DNA from: Diatrype stigma
Lineage: Eukaryota; Ascomycota; Sordariomycetes; Xylariales; Diatrypaceae
DNA length: 64,000 nucleotides
Direction: 5' to 3'
Assembly: GCA_022225965.2 (NCBI GenBank)
Contig: JAKJXP020000004.1
Span: 248,001-312,000 of the forward strand
Of the stretch, positions 33,601 to 45,751 are shown piece by piece (positions within the stretch are counted from its first letter, which is position 1; the number at the start of each line of letters is the position of its first letter). The translations under genes were made by a program, and so were the position numbers. A model generated the notes under the pieces. It worked only from the letters and a program-made list of their open reading frames with translations, did not search any database and had not been told where the DNA came from.

Positions 33601-36439
33601 CAGTCGCCAGGATGCTTTGTAATCAACAACCGCAACGGTTGTTGTAGCCGAAACTTCGGTATTGTGAATGGCATCAGAATATCTTCTACGTCCTACGTAC
33701 CTAAGCTGGATAGGGCAATTCTTTTTGAAAAGGGCTGATCAGGGTTAGATGGAAATCCCGAACTGCATAGGCCAGTTCGGACCCTCCGTGGATGTTATTG
33801 GTGAGCTCACCGCTATGTATGGGTAACCTGAAAGCATCTCTATGTATCTCCCTTCCCCACAAGGATGATGCGCACGCACGCACACATGATTCCCACGTGG
33901 GAGCAGGGTTGGGAATCACGCCCACCCCTGAACGTGTACCATACTCTAGGGACCGGAAGGACTGGCACAACGGGCAACCAACCTCGGGAATGATGGCCTC
34001 ATGCGGTTGGCCCTGAGTCAACATTTGCCGGAGGCGATGACGAGGCCATTAATAAGTTGCGTCCATCACTCCCGGTGCTTACCTATCGCATAGATATCAG
34101 GAAATCTCGTGATTCGCCATCGTATCAAGACGTAACAGCTAGACAAACAGCACTCCTCAAGCTCAAGCTTAAGCTCCAAACCCCAAATCCGCACCCTGCC
34201 AGGGTCGACTACCTATAGAATACAAGTTATATCTACCCATGCCCTATCGCTTAGCTGCCTGCCTGCAAGGAGTGACCAACTGAAACTCTAACTGGATATG
34301 ACCATGCCATACGGGCGAGCACTGCCCTGCGTAAGCTATTCCAGGTATTTCTAACTAATCCAGATCACAAGAAGATCCACGATGGCCAAGCTGCTGAAAG
34401 CTTATCTATGGGTCACTAAAAACGCCATATTGCTCAGACGGAGTATTAATTACACCTTCGTACGAATACAGCGTGTTGCGTGGACAGCCAGCCTCATCTG
34501 TCTTGCTCGTGTGGAGCGACTCAGCCTTGGGTATGGGTATCTTACTGCATCCTTCGCTATTATCGATTTTACCGGCCACGGTAATGATACAAAAGGCGAT
34601 CTATTGATGGGCAGCAGGGATCTCATTACGCCATAATCTAACTAGTAAATATCGATGAGAAGAGCAACCCAAAAAAAGGCACCAGATTAACAACGAGGTA
34701 TTCCCGATCAATCCGGGGGTGGGACTCGCAATCTAGCCGAGGGCTGGCTGGCAGAAACTGGTCATGCGGACACACACGACGGCCAGGGGTCTTCCGGACG
34801 TAAGACGGAACCTCGGCCCTCGCCATCGGACAAGTCTGTCTTCGTGCGATTCCTGGAAGGGAGGGCCGCGACGTCGGTATTGCTGACACCCATCTGACAG
34901 GTACACGCGCATGGCTCCCGCTTGGGAAGCAGGAACCAGTGAGCCCAAACCCCCCTCTTCCTCCACAGCACCACCTCCATCACGAATTACGAACATGATG
35001 ATGGTGTGGTGGTGGGGAGGTTTTGCGATCCCAGCTTACGTAGGATATACGGCACCGATAGATAGTCTTGATCCAAGGAGGAAGAAGGCCAATGTACTGT
35101 ACCTCTACTACTTCCTGGATTGCTTATCTCTATTCGAGACGTCTGGGCCGTGGCGCACATCATAAATGCCTCTCAGCATCATGTTTCAACAATTGCGTGA
35201 TACCATCCATGTACGGCCGGCACTACTGCGATATCTGCACCATTGTGGGATTTACTGGTAGATCGCACTAGCTAGTTGCTATCATATAGCAGGACAATAT
35301 CATGGTTTACTTGAGTGCGTTGAATGTGTATATGTTGTTAGCTGCACCTCTGCCTACCTACATGCGCATGTAAGCAACCGACCCGCAACAGCAGCAGTAA
35401 CAGCATCACAAGCCCTGCCCTGTTGCCCTGTCGCCTGTAGGATTATCCTGCCTGTCTTCTTCTGAGCCGTGGGAACGAAGAACCCGACACTCTGGGTTTG
35501 CCAAGCTTCAATCCCATCTCGATCCGACACGTGTGTATCTATCTGGAGCAATGCAATGGGAAGGGGAGGGGGTGTAAAGAAACGAAACCCACCTGAAATG
35601 CATCAGGACATATCGAGCAATCGAAATCTGATAATAAACCTGGCAGCCCAGTCTGACATTCTCCACTAACCATGCCTTACTTCTTACCTATACCCTGTTT
35701 TGCCTGCTAATTACCAACCAGCTCGAGCTCCATGAAGGATCCAACCGCACGTCATCGCATGCCCTTCTGCAGGAATCGCAAGTACAATCAAGCTTGCTTT
35801 TCATGCCTTTTTCCCTTCTCAAGCCACAGGGCGTGTGTAGGTTGCAGAAACAACCCCGCCTTTAACCTCCCTCCCTCCTCGCCGCCGCCCCTTCCCATCG
35901 GGTCGTATGTGCGTGTGTGGTGTCTCGGCCGATCCCAGCCCAAGCATAGCAGCCCCCCCTCTCCCCTCCAGCCCAGCCCAGCTCTAGCCAAGTTAGTGCG
36001 GGTTGAGACGGGAAGCAAAGCGGCTAGGGCGGCTGCTGAAGGATCGGGTTCAGAACACCACCAGCCACGACAACGGACAGGCACCACGAAAACGAGGGGA
36101 AAGGAAGGATGGGGAGATAGATTGGTTTGATGCCCCTCCCGATCCTGTACCTTTGCCCCGGCCTGGCCAGTCAGGTGAGCTACCAACCTTGCGGTGAGCG
36201 CCAATCCGCCGGGCCCGATCGTTTTATCGATGCCTGTCTTGTCCGTCTGTCTGTCTGCCGTAGCTACATGGTTCCTGCCCTGCCCTGTCTTGGCCTGCCT
36301 TACCCATCTCCAGAAAGACCGCACGTATTACATATGTAAGACGAGCTGACAGGGGCGCGGGGTGAGGGAGGGCAGGGTAGGGCAGGGCAGGGTATGAGGT
36401 ACATACATAGGTTTCACGAAGTACGGGGTTTGCTACTAG
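27621..36439. other. Gene-poor region, part 2
   Basis: Nearly 9 kb without a gene I can support. It contains many TACATAGTA-like near-palindromes, a CATCCCAGG repeat at 28,109-28,161, and a GC-rich, pyrimidine-rich block at ~35,850-36,320. The longest frames (31355-31858 plus, 167 codons; 35788-36324 minus, 178 codons) show no domain and look like chance. Confidence 0.45.
28109..28161. repeat. Short tandem/inverted repeat (CATCCCAGG / CATCCTGGG)
   Basis: Three copies of CATCCCAGG are followed by two of CATCCTGGG and a final CATCCCAG. Because CCCAGG and CCTGGG are complementary, the array can fold into a hairpin with CAT bulges. Confidence 0.8.
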
Positions 36440-36447
36440 TTATTGAT
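36440..36447. repeat. Target-site duplication, left copy (TTATTGAT)
   Basis: 8 bp repeated exactly at 36998-37005 on the other side of the inverted-repeat element. Confidence 0.88.
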
Positions 36448-36997
36448 GAGATCTGATATCAGGGCTATAACGGAATGACTAACAGGGCTATTACCCACTT
36501 TGCCAACTGTCAGGCCCGCGGTAAATACGTAAGGCCTACCTATGCAGCCCCTTATTAAAACCACTTATAATTATACCTATAACTAATTATTCGGAATTAT
36601 ATCGTCATTTTGTATGTTCTGTATATTACTATAACGCCGACATAATATCAATTAAATAAAACCTTCTTTTTTTTCCTCCTGTTACTGCAGGCGCTGCTAT
36701 AGCAGGCGTTGGCATAGGGGCGTTGGGGGCGTTGGCAGCCTTGTTGGGTTCCGCTGGATCCCGAATTGCTGTATTTCGAATTGCTGCTTTAAAGCAATTG
36801 GGAATGGTACGGTATTGGCTTTATGTCGAAGATGATATTATTGATCCGGTTGTTGTATGCAGAATCTTTAGATTTAGGTAGGTGTTCTAGCATTTGCACT
36901 AACGGGAGAATTAGCATATTAGGACAGCAGCCTAACAGCTGGCAAAGTGGGTCAAAGCCCTGTTAGTAAAGTTGTTATAGCCCTGATATCAGATCTC
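36448..36997. mobile_element. hAT-type non-autonomous DNA transposon (MITE), 550 bp
   Basis: Ends in inverted repeats that align without gaps over ~67 bases with 58 identities. The outermost 24 bases match perfectly (GAGATCTGATATCAGGGCTA, then TAAC). An exact 8-bp direct repeat (TTATTGAT) flanks both ends. An 8-bp duplication is the rule for the hAT superfamily. The motif CAGGGCTAT occurs twice within each arm, like the subterminal repeats bound by hAT transposases. The interior has no transposase-sized frame, so movement would depend on an enzyme supplied elsewhere. It is AT-richer than its surroundings but not RIP-like. The family cannot be named from one copy. Confidence 0.85.
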
Positions 36998-37005
36998 TTA
37001 TTGAT
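36998..37005. repeat. Target-site duplication, right copy (TTATTGAT)
   Basis: Exact match to 36440-36447. Confidence 0.88.
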
Positions 37006-39594
37006 TGGCGAGCCAGCCAATGGCCAAGAGCGAGCTCACCGCAGCAGCAAGCAGCGAGCGGAGCGTAGCGTGGTGTGGCGTAAGCAACTAGCTGACCAAC
37101 CACCTGCGAGGCCCTCGTGGGTTGTTGGCCCAGTGGTGGTGATGATCTTCGGTCGCACAAAATTACATTTGCATGTTCTAGTAGTAGTAGTTATGTTGCA
37201 ATGTTGCCTTGCCTTGCTTGCCCGCACATGAGCAGGAACGTGAACATGGACGCAGTGTAACTGTACCACGGCATGAGATGAGGATGGTCAGAACTCAAGC
37301 GCGACGGACGCAACGGGATAGCTACTAGTTAGCTAACCTGCCCTGTTCCTGCTTTGCTTTGCTCTGCTTTGCCTTGCTTTGTCTTGCTTTCTTATTATGA
37401 ATATATTGCAGCATCTCGTATACCTACCTATAGAGCCTGTAACTAGGTTACGGTAGCATCGGGGGCCATATGCTACGCGAGCGAGGCAGCGCACATATTG
37501 ACTTGACTTGACTTGACATGTCGTTCGTTCGTGTGCGCAGCCGCGTTTGTGTGCCGTGGCTTTGGAAGTTTGGCCGTCTTTTCGGCCCTTAAGATAACTA
37601 GCCGCGACCGAGTTGATAATACTTGACGGGCCGCATATAGTCTCGTCCATAGTCTTGCCCGCTAGGTACATAGTAAGGTAGCTATATGCGATAGCACATG
37701 GGGGCGCCTCATCCTTCCTTCACAACACCCAAGCAAGCAATGTCCTGTTTTGCCTAAAGAGCATCTACGGTCCACAATGGACAATGGTATGGCGGTTGCT
37801 GCGATAATCTCGAAACCCATTCCAGTCCTTTCTTGCGGCTCCTCCCCCTGCGCCGCGCGAACGACGAGGGACTCTCCCGATTATTCCCGTATGGTAACTA
37901 TTTGCTCATTTTCCCTCGGTCTCGATCCCTTGGAATCCCCACCCTGCCTACCGAATTAGCCGTGACATGACGCGAGCCCAGCGCAAGGGCACGATGGTAT
38001 ATCTGATTCTGATCTAGAGGACCCTTTTATCGGGCAGCATCTCCTCGCCCTGCTAGCCTTCTTGAGACTCGGGGCCTGCCTGGGGCCTCTCTATATGCGC
38101 TCTGCGTGAGTCACCACCACTCATCATTCGTCGGCTCTTCCCGCTAGGGCCTTATAAACCCTATCTAATCTGGGTTTCTAATCTGCCTGGGACTGGGGGG
38201 GCATCATACATGGAGCTCTTCTGAAACTTGATCGACGACGCAGCCTTGACTAGTCGAGCTAACTAGCAAATCCCCATGCCCCTCGTACATCGCCATGATA
38301 CATGCGATGTGTGTAGGTACCTACGCACATGCACGCACGCACAGGATGCATGCCTAGCTAGGTGCTGCTACTATAGTAGTAGGGCACAAATTCCTAGATC
38401 GAGAACGGAGATAGATGCTACTAGGTACTAGACATCGAGTTGCTGTCATCGCCCATGAAACTAATCATGAGCTACGCCGCTTGGCTGCAGGAGCAGGCAA
38501 GTCACATGTGGTCAGCCGCACCAGGACCTTATTACTCGTTACTATATACGACTAAGTCAACCAACTTATATTACCCTGTCCGTATTAGCGTACAGAATTC
38601 GGGAAAGGTTAGCCGTCAAAGGGTCCCCTAGACCAGATACGATGCCCAATACCGGAGCTAATCGTACGGTGGGTAGCTGTTATAAGAACGTGTCTGGTAC
38701 TGCCGGCTGCTGTGTACGAAGGGTACCTGGGAGGCTGAGCGAGGTACATCCGTTCCTGTTCTCTTGGGATGCGGCGGCGCAGTTCGCGATATGTCTGCCA
38801 CTTCCATGTTCACCCCGCAATTCCATCAGCACTACTACGATGACTAGGTCGGTAACATCATAGGTTATAAGTTACAAACGGGCTTTGCAGCCTAGCCTGG
38901 CCATTCATATTTATATATCCTTCCCCGCAATCCATTCAGCCACTGCTGACTATTGGCCGATCGCAATTCCTGGCTATAGGGTTGCTTACACAGAGACACA
39001 GACAGACAGGCAAGCAGACTACTACACTAACTGTCAGCCTGCCCTTCGTGGCTGTTGTGACTGGCTGAGTAACTGTCCTGCTGTCTGAGCGTTTACAAGC
39101 AAGTTGCAGAAGATCTCCGAGCTGTCAACAAACGTTGTAGGACACCCCTTTCATTACATAGTTACACCACCTGATGATAGACCGCACCGACAATACCTAG
39201 TGTTACACGTCGGTAACGATAGTAGATGACAGTACAGTACACAGGTCGTTATCCCTAGTTACACATGCAGGCAGCGAATATCAGACGTGATACATGCTTA
39301 AGTGCCGACATAATAGACGTAATTGGCGAGTAGTCACTATAGGCAAGGTGTTGACTTATTGCAGCGAGGACGGCCTACCTAAGGCTGGCCTGGGCGGGCC
39401 TCCTTGGCCTACCTTAGTTGTGTGCAGGCTACCAACCAACATACATCTGTAGATGCTCTACGATACCATACGTGTAAGTAGTGAGAAGGCAAGCTGTGCC
39501 TTGTGTGCGCATGTGTCACATATAGTAGTTCAATAGTCCGGTACAGTACAGTACAGTCCGTCTTGTCTATTACCTATTATCCCATCCCATCAAA
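37006..39594. other. Gene-poor region, part 3
   Basis: No supportable gene. Small low-complexity tracts are present (CTTTGCTTTG runs at ~37,350-37,390; ACTTGACTTGACTTG at ~37,500). The last few hundred bases are the 3' flank of the gene ending at 39,595. Confidence 0.5.
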
Positions 39595-41279
39595 TCAAGC
39601 CTCCGTCCCCGCAGGCACTTGGGTCGAGATGATGAAGTTCTCCATCATAGCCTGGCCGCCCGTCTTATTAGCCGCCGACATGCTTCCGCCTCGGCCCCCA
39701 ACTCCACCTCCACCACCACCACCACCACCCGCGGCAGCAGCAGATGCCGCTGAGGAACCCCCTGCTCCCGCTGCACTGCCGCCGTAGTCGCCTCGGCGCT
39801 TGACCACGAGGCACAGCACCCGGCCGTAGATGGAAAACCCCTCGTACGATATGTCCATCGCTAGCTTCTTCTTGTCGCCGTCGTCGTCGGCTGCCGCGTC
39901 TGCCGCGTCAACAGCGGCTCCTCCCTTGCGGCGCTTCGCGGGAGGGGGGCCCATATTGCCATGTCCCGGAGGGAATTCGTCCTCGTCCTCGTCCCCGCCC
40001 CCATGCTCGTCGACAAATAGGTCGTCGTCGTCGAAATCTCCACCTTCGGAGCTATGGCCCGATATCACGGCTCCCTCGTCGTTTTCGTGCGGGTCCAGAT
40101 GATCCTCGTCGAGGCCCGCCGTCGTATTGCTGCGCGCGCGCTTCGGCGGCCGTCGTCTGGCGGTAGTATGTCGACGATCGCCTGTCAGCGTATCATCGTT
40201 CCCGTCCCCGCTCCCACCACCCTCGTCGACATCGACCGCGGCCGCGGGTATGGCGGCTAGCGCGGCCCCCACGTCGCCATCCTCGTCGCTGTCCTCGCGC
40301 CGGATCGTGACCCCGTCGGCGGCCGCAACGGCTGCGGGGTCATCCGCACCCACCCCATCATCCACGTCGATGACGGGAGCCTCGCTGGCGGCGCCGACCA
40401 GGCCGCGGCCGGCCGTGTTCGAGGTCAGCTTCGTCTGGGTCGTGTCGTGGAAGTGCTTGTGCTTCGTCAGGAGCGAGTGGCGCGTGCTCGTCTCGGTGAG
40501 GAAGATGGACACCTCGAAGTCGTCTGATGTGAAACCCGGAGCCGTCAGCTTAGTTCCTTTGCGTGTCATCGCAGCAAAGCATTCATCTTCCTGCCCTGCC
40601 CGGTCCCATTGTGCCTGCTGTGCATGTCGCACGGGTTGTAGCACGTCGCAGTGGGACTCGATATTTGCGTAGGACTATCTGGCCGACTAGGCAATCAACC
40701 CCCTCCGAAACATTCATGCATGTATGCATGCATGGCACTCCCGCACGCACACTCGCACGCACGAGTGACGGGGAGAAATTATTGCAGCAGCCCCCAACAT
40801 ATTTGGGGGCCGGCGGCCGTATGAGCGGCCGGTCCATTCGCCGTGCAACGGTAGACCAACCACCCTATTTTCCCCCTCGTGTTCTTGCTGTGCCATCGAC
40901 GGATGGATGTAGAGTACACGAGGGAAGGGCCCGCAAGTGAGAAAGGGGGTGGGGGGTTTGGGGGTAAGGACGGGATGAGTGGACACGGAAGGAACTCTGT
41001 TTCTGTTTCTGTTTCTTTCTCTTTCTCTGACTCGGTGAACTTACCCTCGACCACGACATCCTTGATGGCCTTCTTCTTGGTGCTGCGCTTCCGGCTCCGC
41101 TCGCGCTCCTCGCGCAGCTTAGGCAGCACGAGCGGGCGCACGCTCTCGATCACGCGCGGTAGGACGGGCTTCCGCGGGTTCAGCAGCCAGGGCTGGGCCA
41201 GGGCCGGGTTGTCGAGGTAGATGCGGCACTCGAGCACCGAGTACTTGGTTATGCGTAGGTAGCGCCGGATTGGCGCCAT
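39595..41279 (-). CDS. Acidic, probably nuclear conserved fungal protein of unknown function (two exons)
   Basis: I do not recognise the function. Exon 1 is 41279-41045: MAPIRRYLRITKYSVLECRI, then NPALAQPWLLNPRKPVLPRV and a basic KKKAIKDVVVE. The donor is GTAAGT. The best acceptor is at 40524, giving exon 2 from 40523 and the junction VVVEDDFEVSIFLTETSTRH, for 387 aa. An alternative acceptor 60-80 bases upstream would add ~20 residues (QEDECFAAMTRKG). The ordered N-terminal part is followed by ~200 residues of acidic, Asp/Ala-rich disorder with basic patches (RRRPPKRARS, PPPAKRRKGG) that look like nuclear localisation signals. A second ordered block follows (LAMDISYEGFSIYGRVLCLV), then a Gly/Ala run and a conserved-looking end (GGQAMMENFIISTQVPAGTE). 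The intron, ~520 bases, is long for this genome. Confidence 0.72.
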
Positions 41280-41941
41280 GGCTGACGGCGGTTGGTCTGG
41301 CTCATCTATCTACGTGTTTACCATATCTGTTTTCCTTTCTTTCTAGTAGGTTGCGCTTGTTGGTTGGGGACAGCTACTGTATATAAGACTAAGTGGTTAG
41401 GTCAAGCACTCTACAGGAGGCTACGGAACTCTGCGCATGTTGGGCGGAAGGTAAAAGGTATGTGGGAGGATGTTGTTGCTAGGTAGTGCGAGACATCAAG
41501 CATCCATTGCCTGCGACAGGTACGTAAGGGGAGTAGGTATAGGTAAGATGCACTACCTTGTAGCAGTGATAGAATGCAGCTGCTATTATGTACGTACGAA
41601 GTAAGGAATGACGGGATGACGATATTAGCCTTTCGATGCTGTGTTTAGCGCTTCTGCCTTGGAGCTACAGGACCTAGCTGCCCCTGTATGATTGGTGAAT
41701 AGGAAGTTGAAGTACGCTATGGTACGTTTAGGCTCGTGTACAAAGTAGGTACGATGTATGTATGTACAATACACCAGCCACACAGCCACATCAAACCCCC
41801 CATTTGTGGCTCAAGCTCATGCTCCGCCGGAACGGATTCCGCAAATTATGGGCCCGTCCGACTAAGACTCTGTGAGAAAAAAGAAACGCACGATGACATC
41901 GCAACGTTCACCACAGCCATGGGCTGGAGAAGGACAAGATC
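41280..41941. other. Divergent promoter region between the acidic-protein gene and ISM1
   Basis: 662 bases between the two divergent starts. No coding potential seen. TAC/GTA palindromes occur at ~41,590 (GTACGAAGTA) and ~41,740-41,770. Confidence 0.5.
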
Positions 41942-44900
41942 ATGTCCAAATCATGGTCGGCAACGCTGAGACTGCCGAAGTCTAGTTTCCCGTAAGCGAT
42001 TGATTACTCTTAGCATTCTGATCCATGATCCACCGAATCACCCCGGTTCTACCAGCTACTAATTCTGGTTCCCCCCTGTAGCCCGAGACCTCTCCCGGCA
42101 CAACGAGAGAAGTATATCCAACAATGCGCGGACCAGCTCTACGAGTGGCAGAGGCTCAACCGCCCTGCCGATGATGCATTTATTCTACATGACGGGCCGC
42201 CGTACGCCAATGGCAACCTCCACGTCGGCCATGCGCTGAACAAGGTTCTGAAGGACATGATCCTCCGTGTCAAGGTGCAGCAGGGCAAACAGGTCGAATA
42301 TATACCAGGATGGGACTGTCATGGCCTCCCAATCGAGCTGAAAGCTCTGGAGAAAGCCAATATCAGCGGCGAAACGAAACTCACCCCTGTCGAGGTTCGC
42401 AAGTCGGCTCGGAATCTTGCTTCCAACACTGTTCTCAAGCAGATGAAAACCTACAGGTCCTTGGGGGTTATGGCCGATTGGGACCGGAGGTGGACCACCA
42501 TGGATGCCGCATACGAGGTCAGGCAGTTGCGCTTGTTCCAGAAAATGGTCAAGAAAGGCTTGATTTACCGAAAATTTAAGCCAGTGTACTGGTCCCCCTC
42601 TTCCAGGACTGCTCTAGCTGAGGCCGAGTTAGAATACAGGGACGACCACGTATCAAATTCTGCTTGGATCAGGTTCCCCATTGAAAGCGACTGGAGGAGT
42701 CAATCCCAGTTCAAGGATATACAGAGTGAGATAGAGGGAAATCTGTATGCGGTCATTTGGACAACGACCCCGTGGACATTACCTGCGAACAAAGCCATTG
42801 CGGTGCATGATGACCTAACTTACTGCCTCGTTCGGGTCGGGGGTGATGGACTATTGGTTGCCGAAAGCCAGCTTGACACGTTTATCTCAAACTTGGGACT
42901 AGAGCATACTGGATCTCTTAAAAATCTCCAAGGTGCAGATTTGAAGGGCCTCGAGTATAGAAACCGGTTACAAGGCGAGAATGCTCCGCTGCAGCCTATA
43001 ATCCATGCCGACTTTGTTTCAGCTGATTCCGGCACCGGGATGGTACACATTGCTCCCGGTCATGGTATGGAAGATTACGAAGCTTGCAGAGCTCTTGGCC
43101 TTCCCATCTCGGCTCCCATTGACGATGATGGGAGATTCACTAGCGAAGCATATCCTGATTCACCCGAACTCTTACTGTCGGCACCCTCTGTGATCGAGGG
43201 GGGCAGTAAGAATGTTCTTGCTCTTCTTGAGTCGCACGGCGACGTTCTTCTGGTCAAAGACTATGTACATAAGTACCCGTACGATTGGCGGACGAAACGG
43301 CCGGTCGTGGTACGAGCTACCGAGCAATGGTTTGCCGATGTCGCGTCTATCAAGGACGAAGCTCTCAAATCTCTGGATGATGTCCGCTTCTTCCCGGAGG
43401 CTGGCAAGAAGCGTCTCAAAAGCTTCGTGAGCGGCCGGAGCGAATGGTGTATATCACGACAACGTGCTTGGGGTGTCCCAATTCCAGCTCTATACGATGC
43501 GAATGGAGCAGCCGTCGTGAATGATGAAGTTGTCGAACACATCATTTCCGTCCTCCAAGAGCGCGGTACTCATGCCTGGTGGTCGGACGCCTCCGATGAC
43601 GAAGCTTGGATCCCATCTTCGATGAAGGGGGGCAACTACCACCGAGGCACCGATACAATGGACGTTTGGTTCGACAGCGGAAGCAGCTGGACCCAGATGC
43701 AGGGTCGCGCCGACGTCTACCTCGAGGGAACCGATCAGCACCGTGGCTGGTTCCAATCCAGTCTCCTGACACGCATCGCAGCGGGTACCGTAGGAGAGGC
43801 CAACTTTGTCAAGGGTGCCCCCTTCAAGCAGCTCATCACCCACGGATTCACGCTTGACCAGGAGGGCAAGAAGATGTCGAAATCGCTCGGCAACATACTG
43901 GAGCCGCACCAAGTCATGGACGGCACCCTCCTGCCGCCGGCAAAGCGGAAAGGAAAGCAGGGATCAGGATCATCATCAGCAGCAGCAGCAGCGACGGCGA
44001 CATACGACGCGCTAGGGCCGGACGCGCTGCGCCTGTGGGTCGCGAGCAGCGACTACACGCGCGACGTGGTCATCGGGGTGCCGGTGCTGCAGGCCGTGCA
44101 CCAGACGCTGATCCGGTACCGGACCATCGTCAAGATGCTGCTGGGCTCGCTGCACGAGGCGGCGCGGGCGGCGCCCCTGACGACCGCGGACCACATCGCG
44201 CTCGCGCAGCTGGCCGACACCATGGCCGAGGCGGGCCGCGCCCTCGACGCCCACGAGTTCCACCGCGCGCTCGCGGCCGCCAACCGCTGGCTCACCAACG
44301 ACCTCTCCGCCTTCTACATCGAGGCCCTCAAGGACCGCCTGTACTGCGGCGACGGCGGCGGCGTCCTCGAGCCCCTCTTCTTCGGCTTCCTCCGCATGCT
44401 GGCCCCCGTCGCCCCGCTTCTCGTCGAGGAGGCCTGGGATCATCGGCCGGAGTGGATGAAACGGGATTCGTGAGTTTCTTTCCTTTTTTTCCGCCTTTCC
44501 CCCCTTTTTTCTTCTGCTCTTTGCATCTCAGTCCTTTGAATCAAACCAAACCAGATTAGCTAATTATCATCAACGAACAGATCTCTTGTCCACCCCCTGC
44601 ACCAACGCTACGATGATCCACTCATAGACCCGACCCGGCTGACGTGCGACCTCGACGCCCTGCGCGCCGACATCCCCGTCCTCATGGCCACACACACCGC
44701 CGTCAAGGCCGCCCTGGAGCGCGCGCGCGCCGACAAGGTCTTGGGCTCGCCGCTGCAGAGCTACGTCATTATTTCCGCCGCGCCCGGAAACCCCAAAGTG
44801 GCAGCCGTTCTCGACAGGTACGTCCAAGAGCTCGACGGCCTCTTTGTCGTATCGTCCGTGGCGGTGCTGGACGATCCGCCGGAGATTGGGGAGGATGTCC

Positions 44901-45085
44901 CCTGGTCCTACACTCAGGATATCGTACTCGGTGATGCGGGTGCGGGTGCGAGTGAGGTGGCCGGTACGGCCGTGGTCCTGCCGCCGAGATATGCGAAGTG
45001 CCCGCGCTGCTGGCGCTATGTGGCGCGAGTTGAGGGTGCGCTGTGTCGGAGGTGCGCGGATGTGGTGATGTTACAGCCTAAGTAA
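41942..45085 (+). CDS. ISM1: Mitochondrial isoleucyl-tRNA synthetase (three exons)
   Basis: Class I aminoacyl-tRNA synthetase that charges mitochondrial tRNA-Ile. Exon 1 is 41942-41991, exon 2 is 42082-44469 and exon 3 is 44581-45085 (introns GTAAGC...GTAG and GTGAGT...ACAG), giving 980 aa. The HIGH box is HDGPPYANGNLHVGHALN, with HVGH at residues ~64-67. The editing domain contains TTPWTLPANKAI; SGTGMVHIAPGHGMEDYEAC lies further on; the KMSKS box is at residues ~614-618 (43871-43885). The C-terminal zinc finger CPRCWRY...CRRC (Cys 953, 956, 968, 971) separates it from the cytosolic enzyme. The first ATG after an in-frame stop gives MSKSWSATLRLPKSSFPPRP. After KMSKS there is a Lys/Ser/Ala low-complexity insert (KRKGKQGSGSSSAAAAATA). 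GC3 rises sharply from about 43,950 onward. Confidence 0.94.
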
Positions 45086-45751
45086 GTAGCCAGCGTGTAT
45101 CTGTCGTAGTCACTAGTCAAACCATCTAAGCATATGAACTTCTGCTTCTGAAGTAAAGCTTACTTCAAGGTTAGCTAGACTAGACGAACGTGTACCTTAG
45201 CTGGAAGATAAGAAAAACACCCATTGCACATATTATCATACGACTACCTTTTAAAGATGACGCATGTCACCAGGTGCTTGCTCTGAATAATAGTTGATTG
45301 AAGAAGGCGCATTAGAAGAGGTATCTGTTCGTTCGTCTATCGACGCACTGGAACATGTCGGAACCGAATATCCCGAATCACGGAGGAACTCGAAAACTAT
45401 GGATGATGATGCATCAATCAAAGTTCCCTAGCAACGTAAACGCGTGGCCATGCATTCATGGCCAAGCTTTCGCCGAGAGGGCAAAATTTACGCCTTTCTT
45501 GCTTTTCCAACACTCAGTTCCAACCAATTCTTTCATGCATATTTATACCTCCTCCGTTAAGCAACCGAGCCGATGAGAAATACGAGGAAAGCGACGCATG
45601 TGAGGTCACCGCTCGTGCTGAAATTGAGCGGGCGACGGCGATGAGGCGATCAGTTCGGACGTTCCGGTCATGAAATCGGTTCTGATTCCGGTTCTCAGCC
45701 ATTCCGTTTCCTTCGTCTCGTCGCATCTGGCCTATTTCTCTTTCTCTCTCC
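45086..45751. other. Intergenic between convergent genes
   Basis: 3' flanks of ISM1 and of the minus-strand gene ending at 45,752. No gene or repeat is evident. Confidence 0.55.

Noticed and set aside
35788..36324. 178-codon minus-strand frame in a GC-rich block
   Set aside because: GC-rich, overlapped by equally long frames on the other strand, with no domain.
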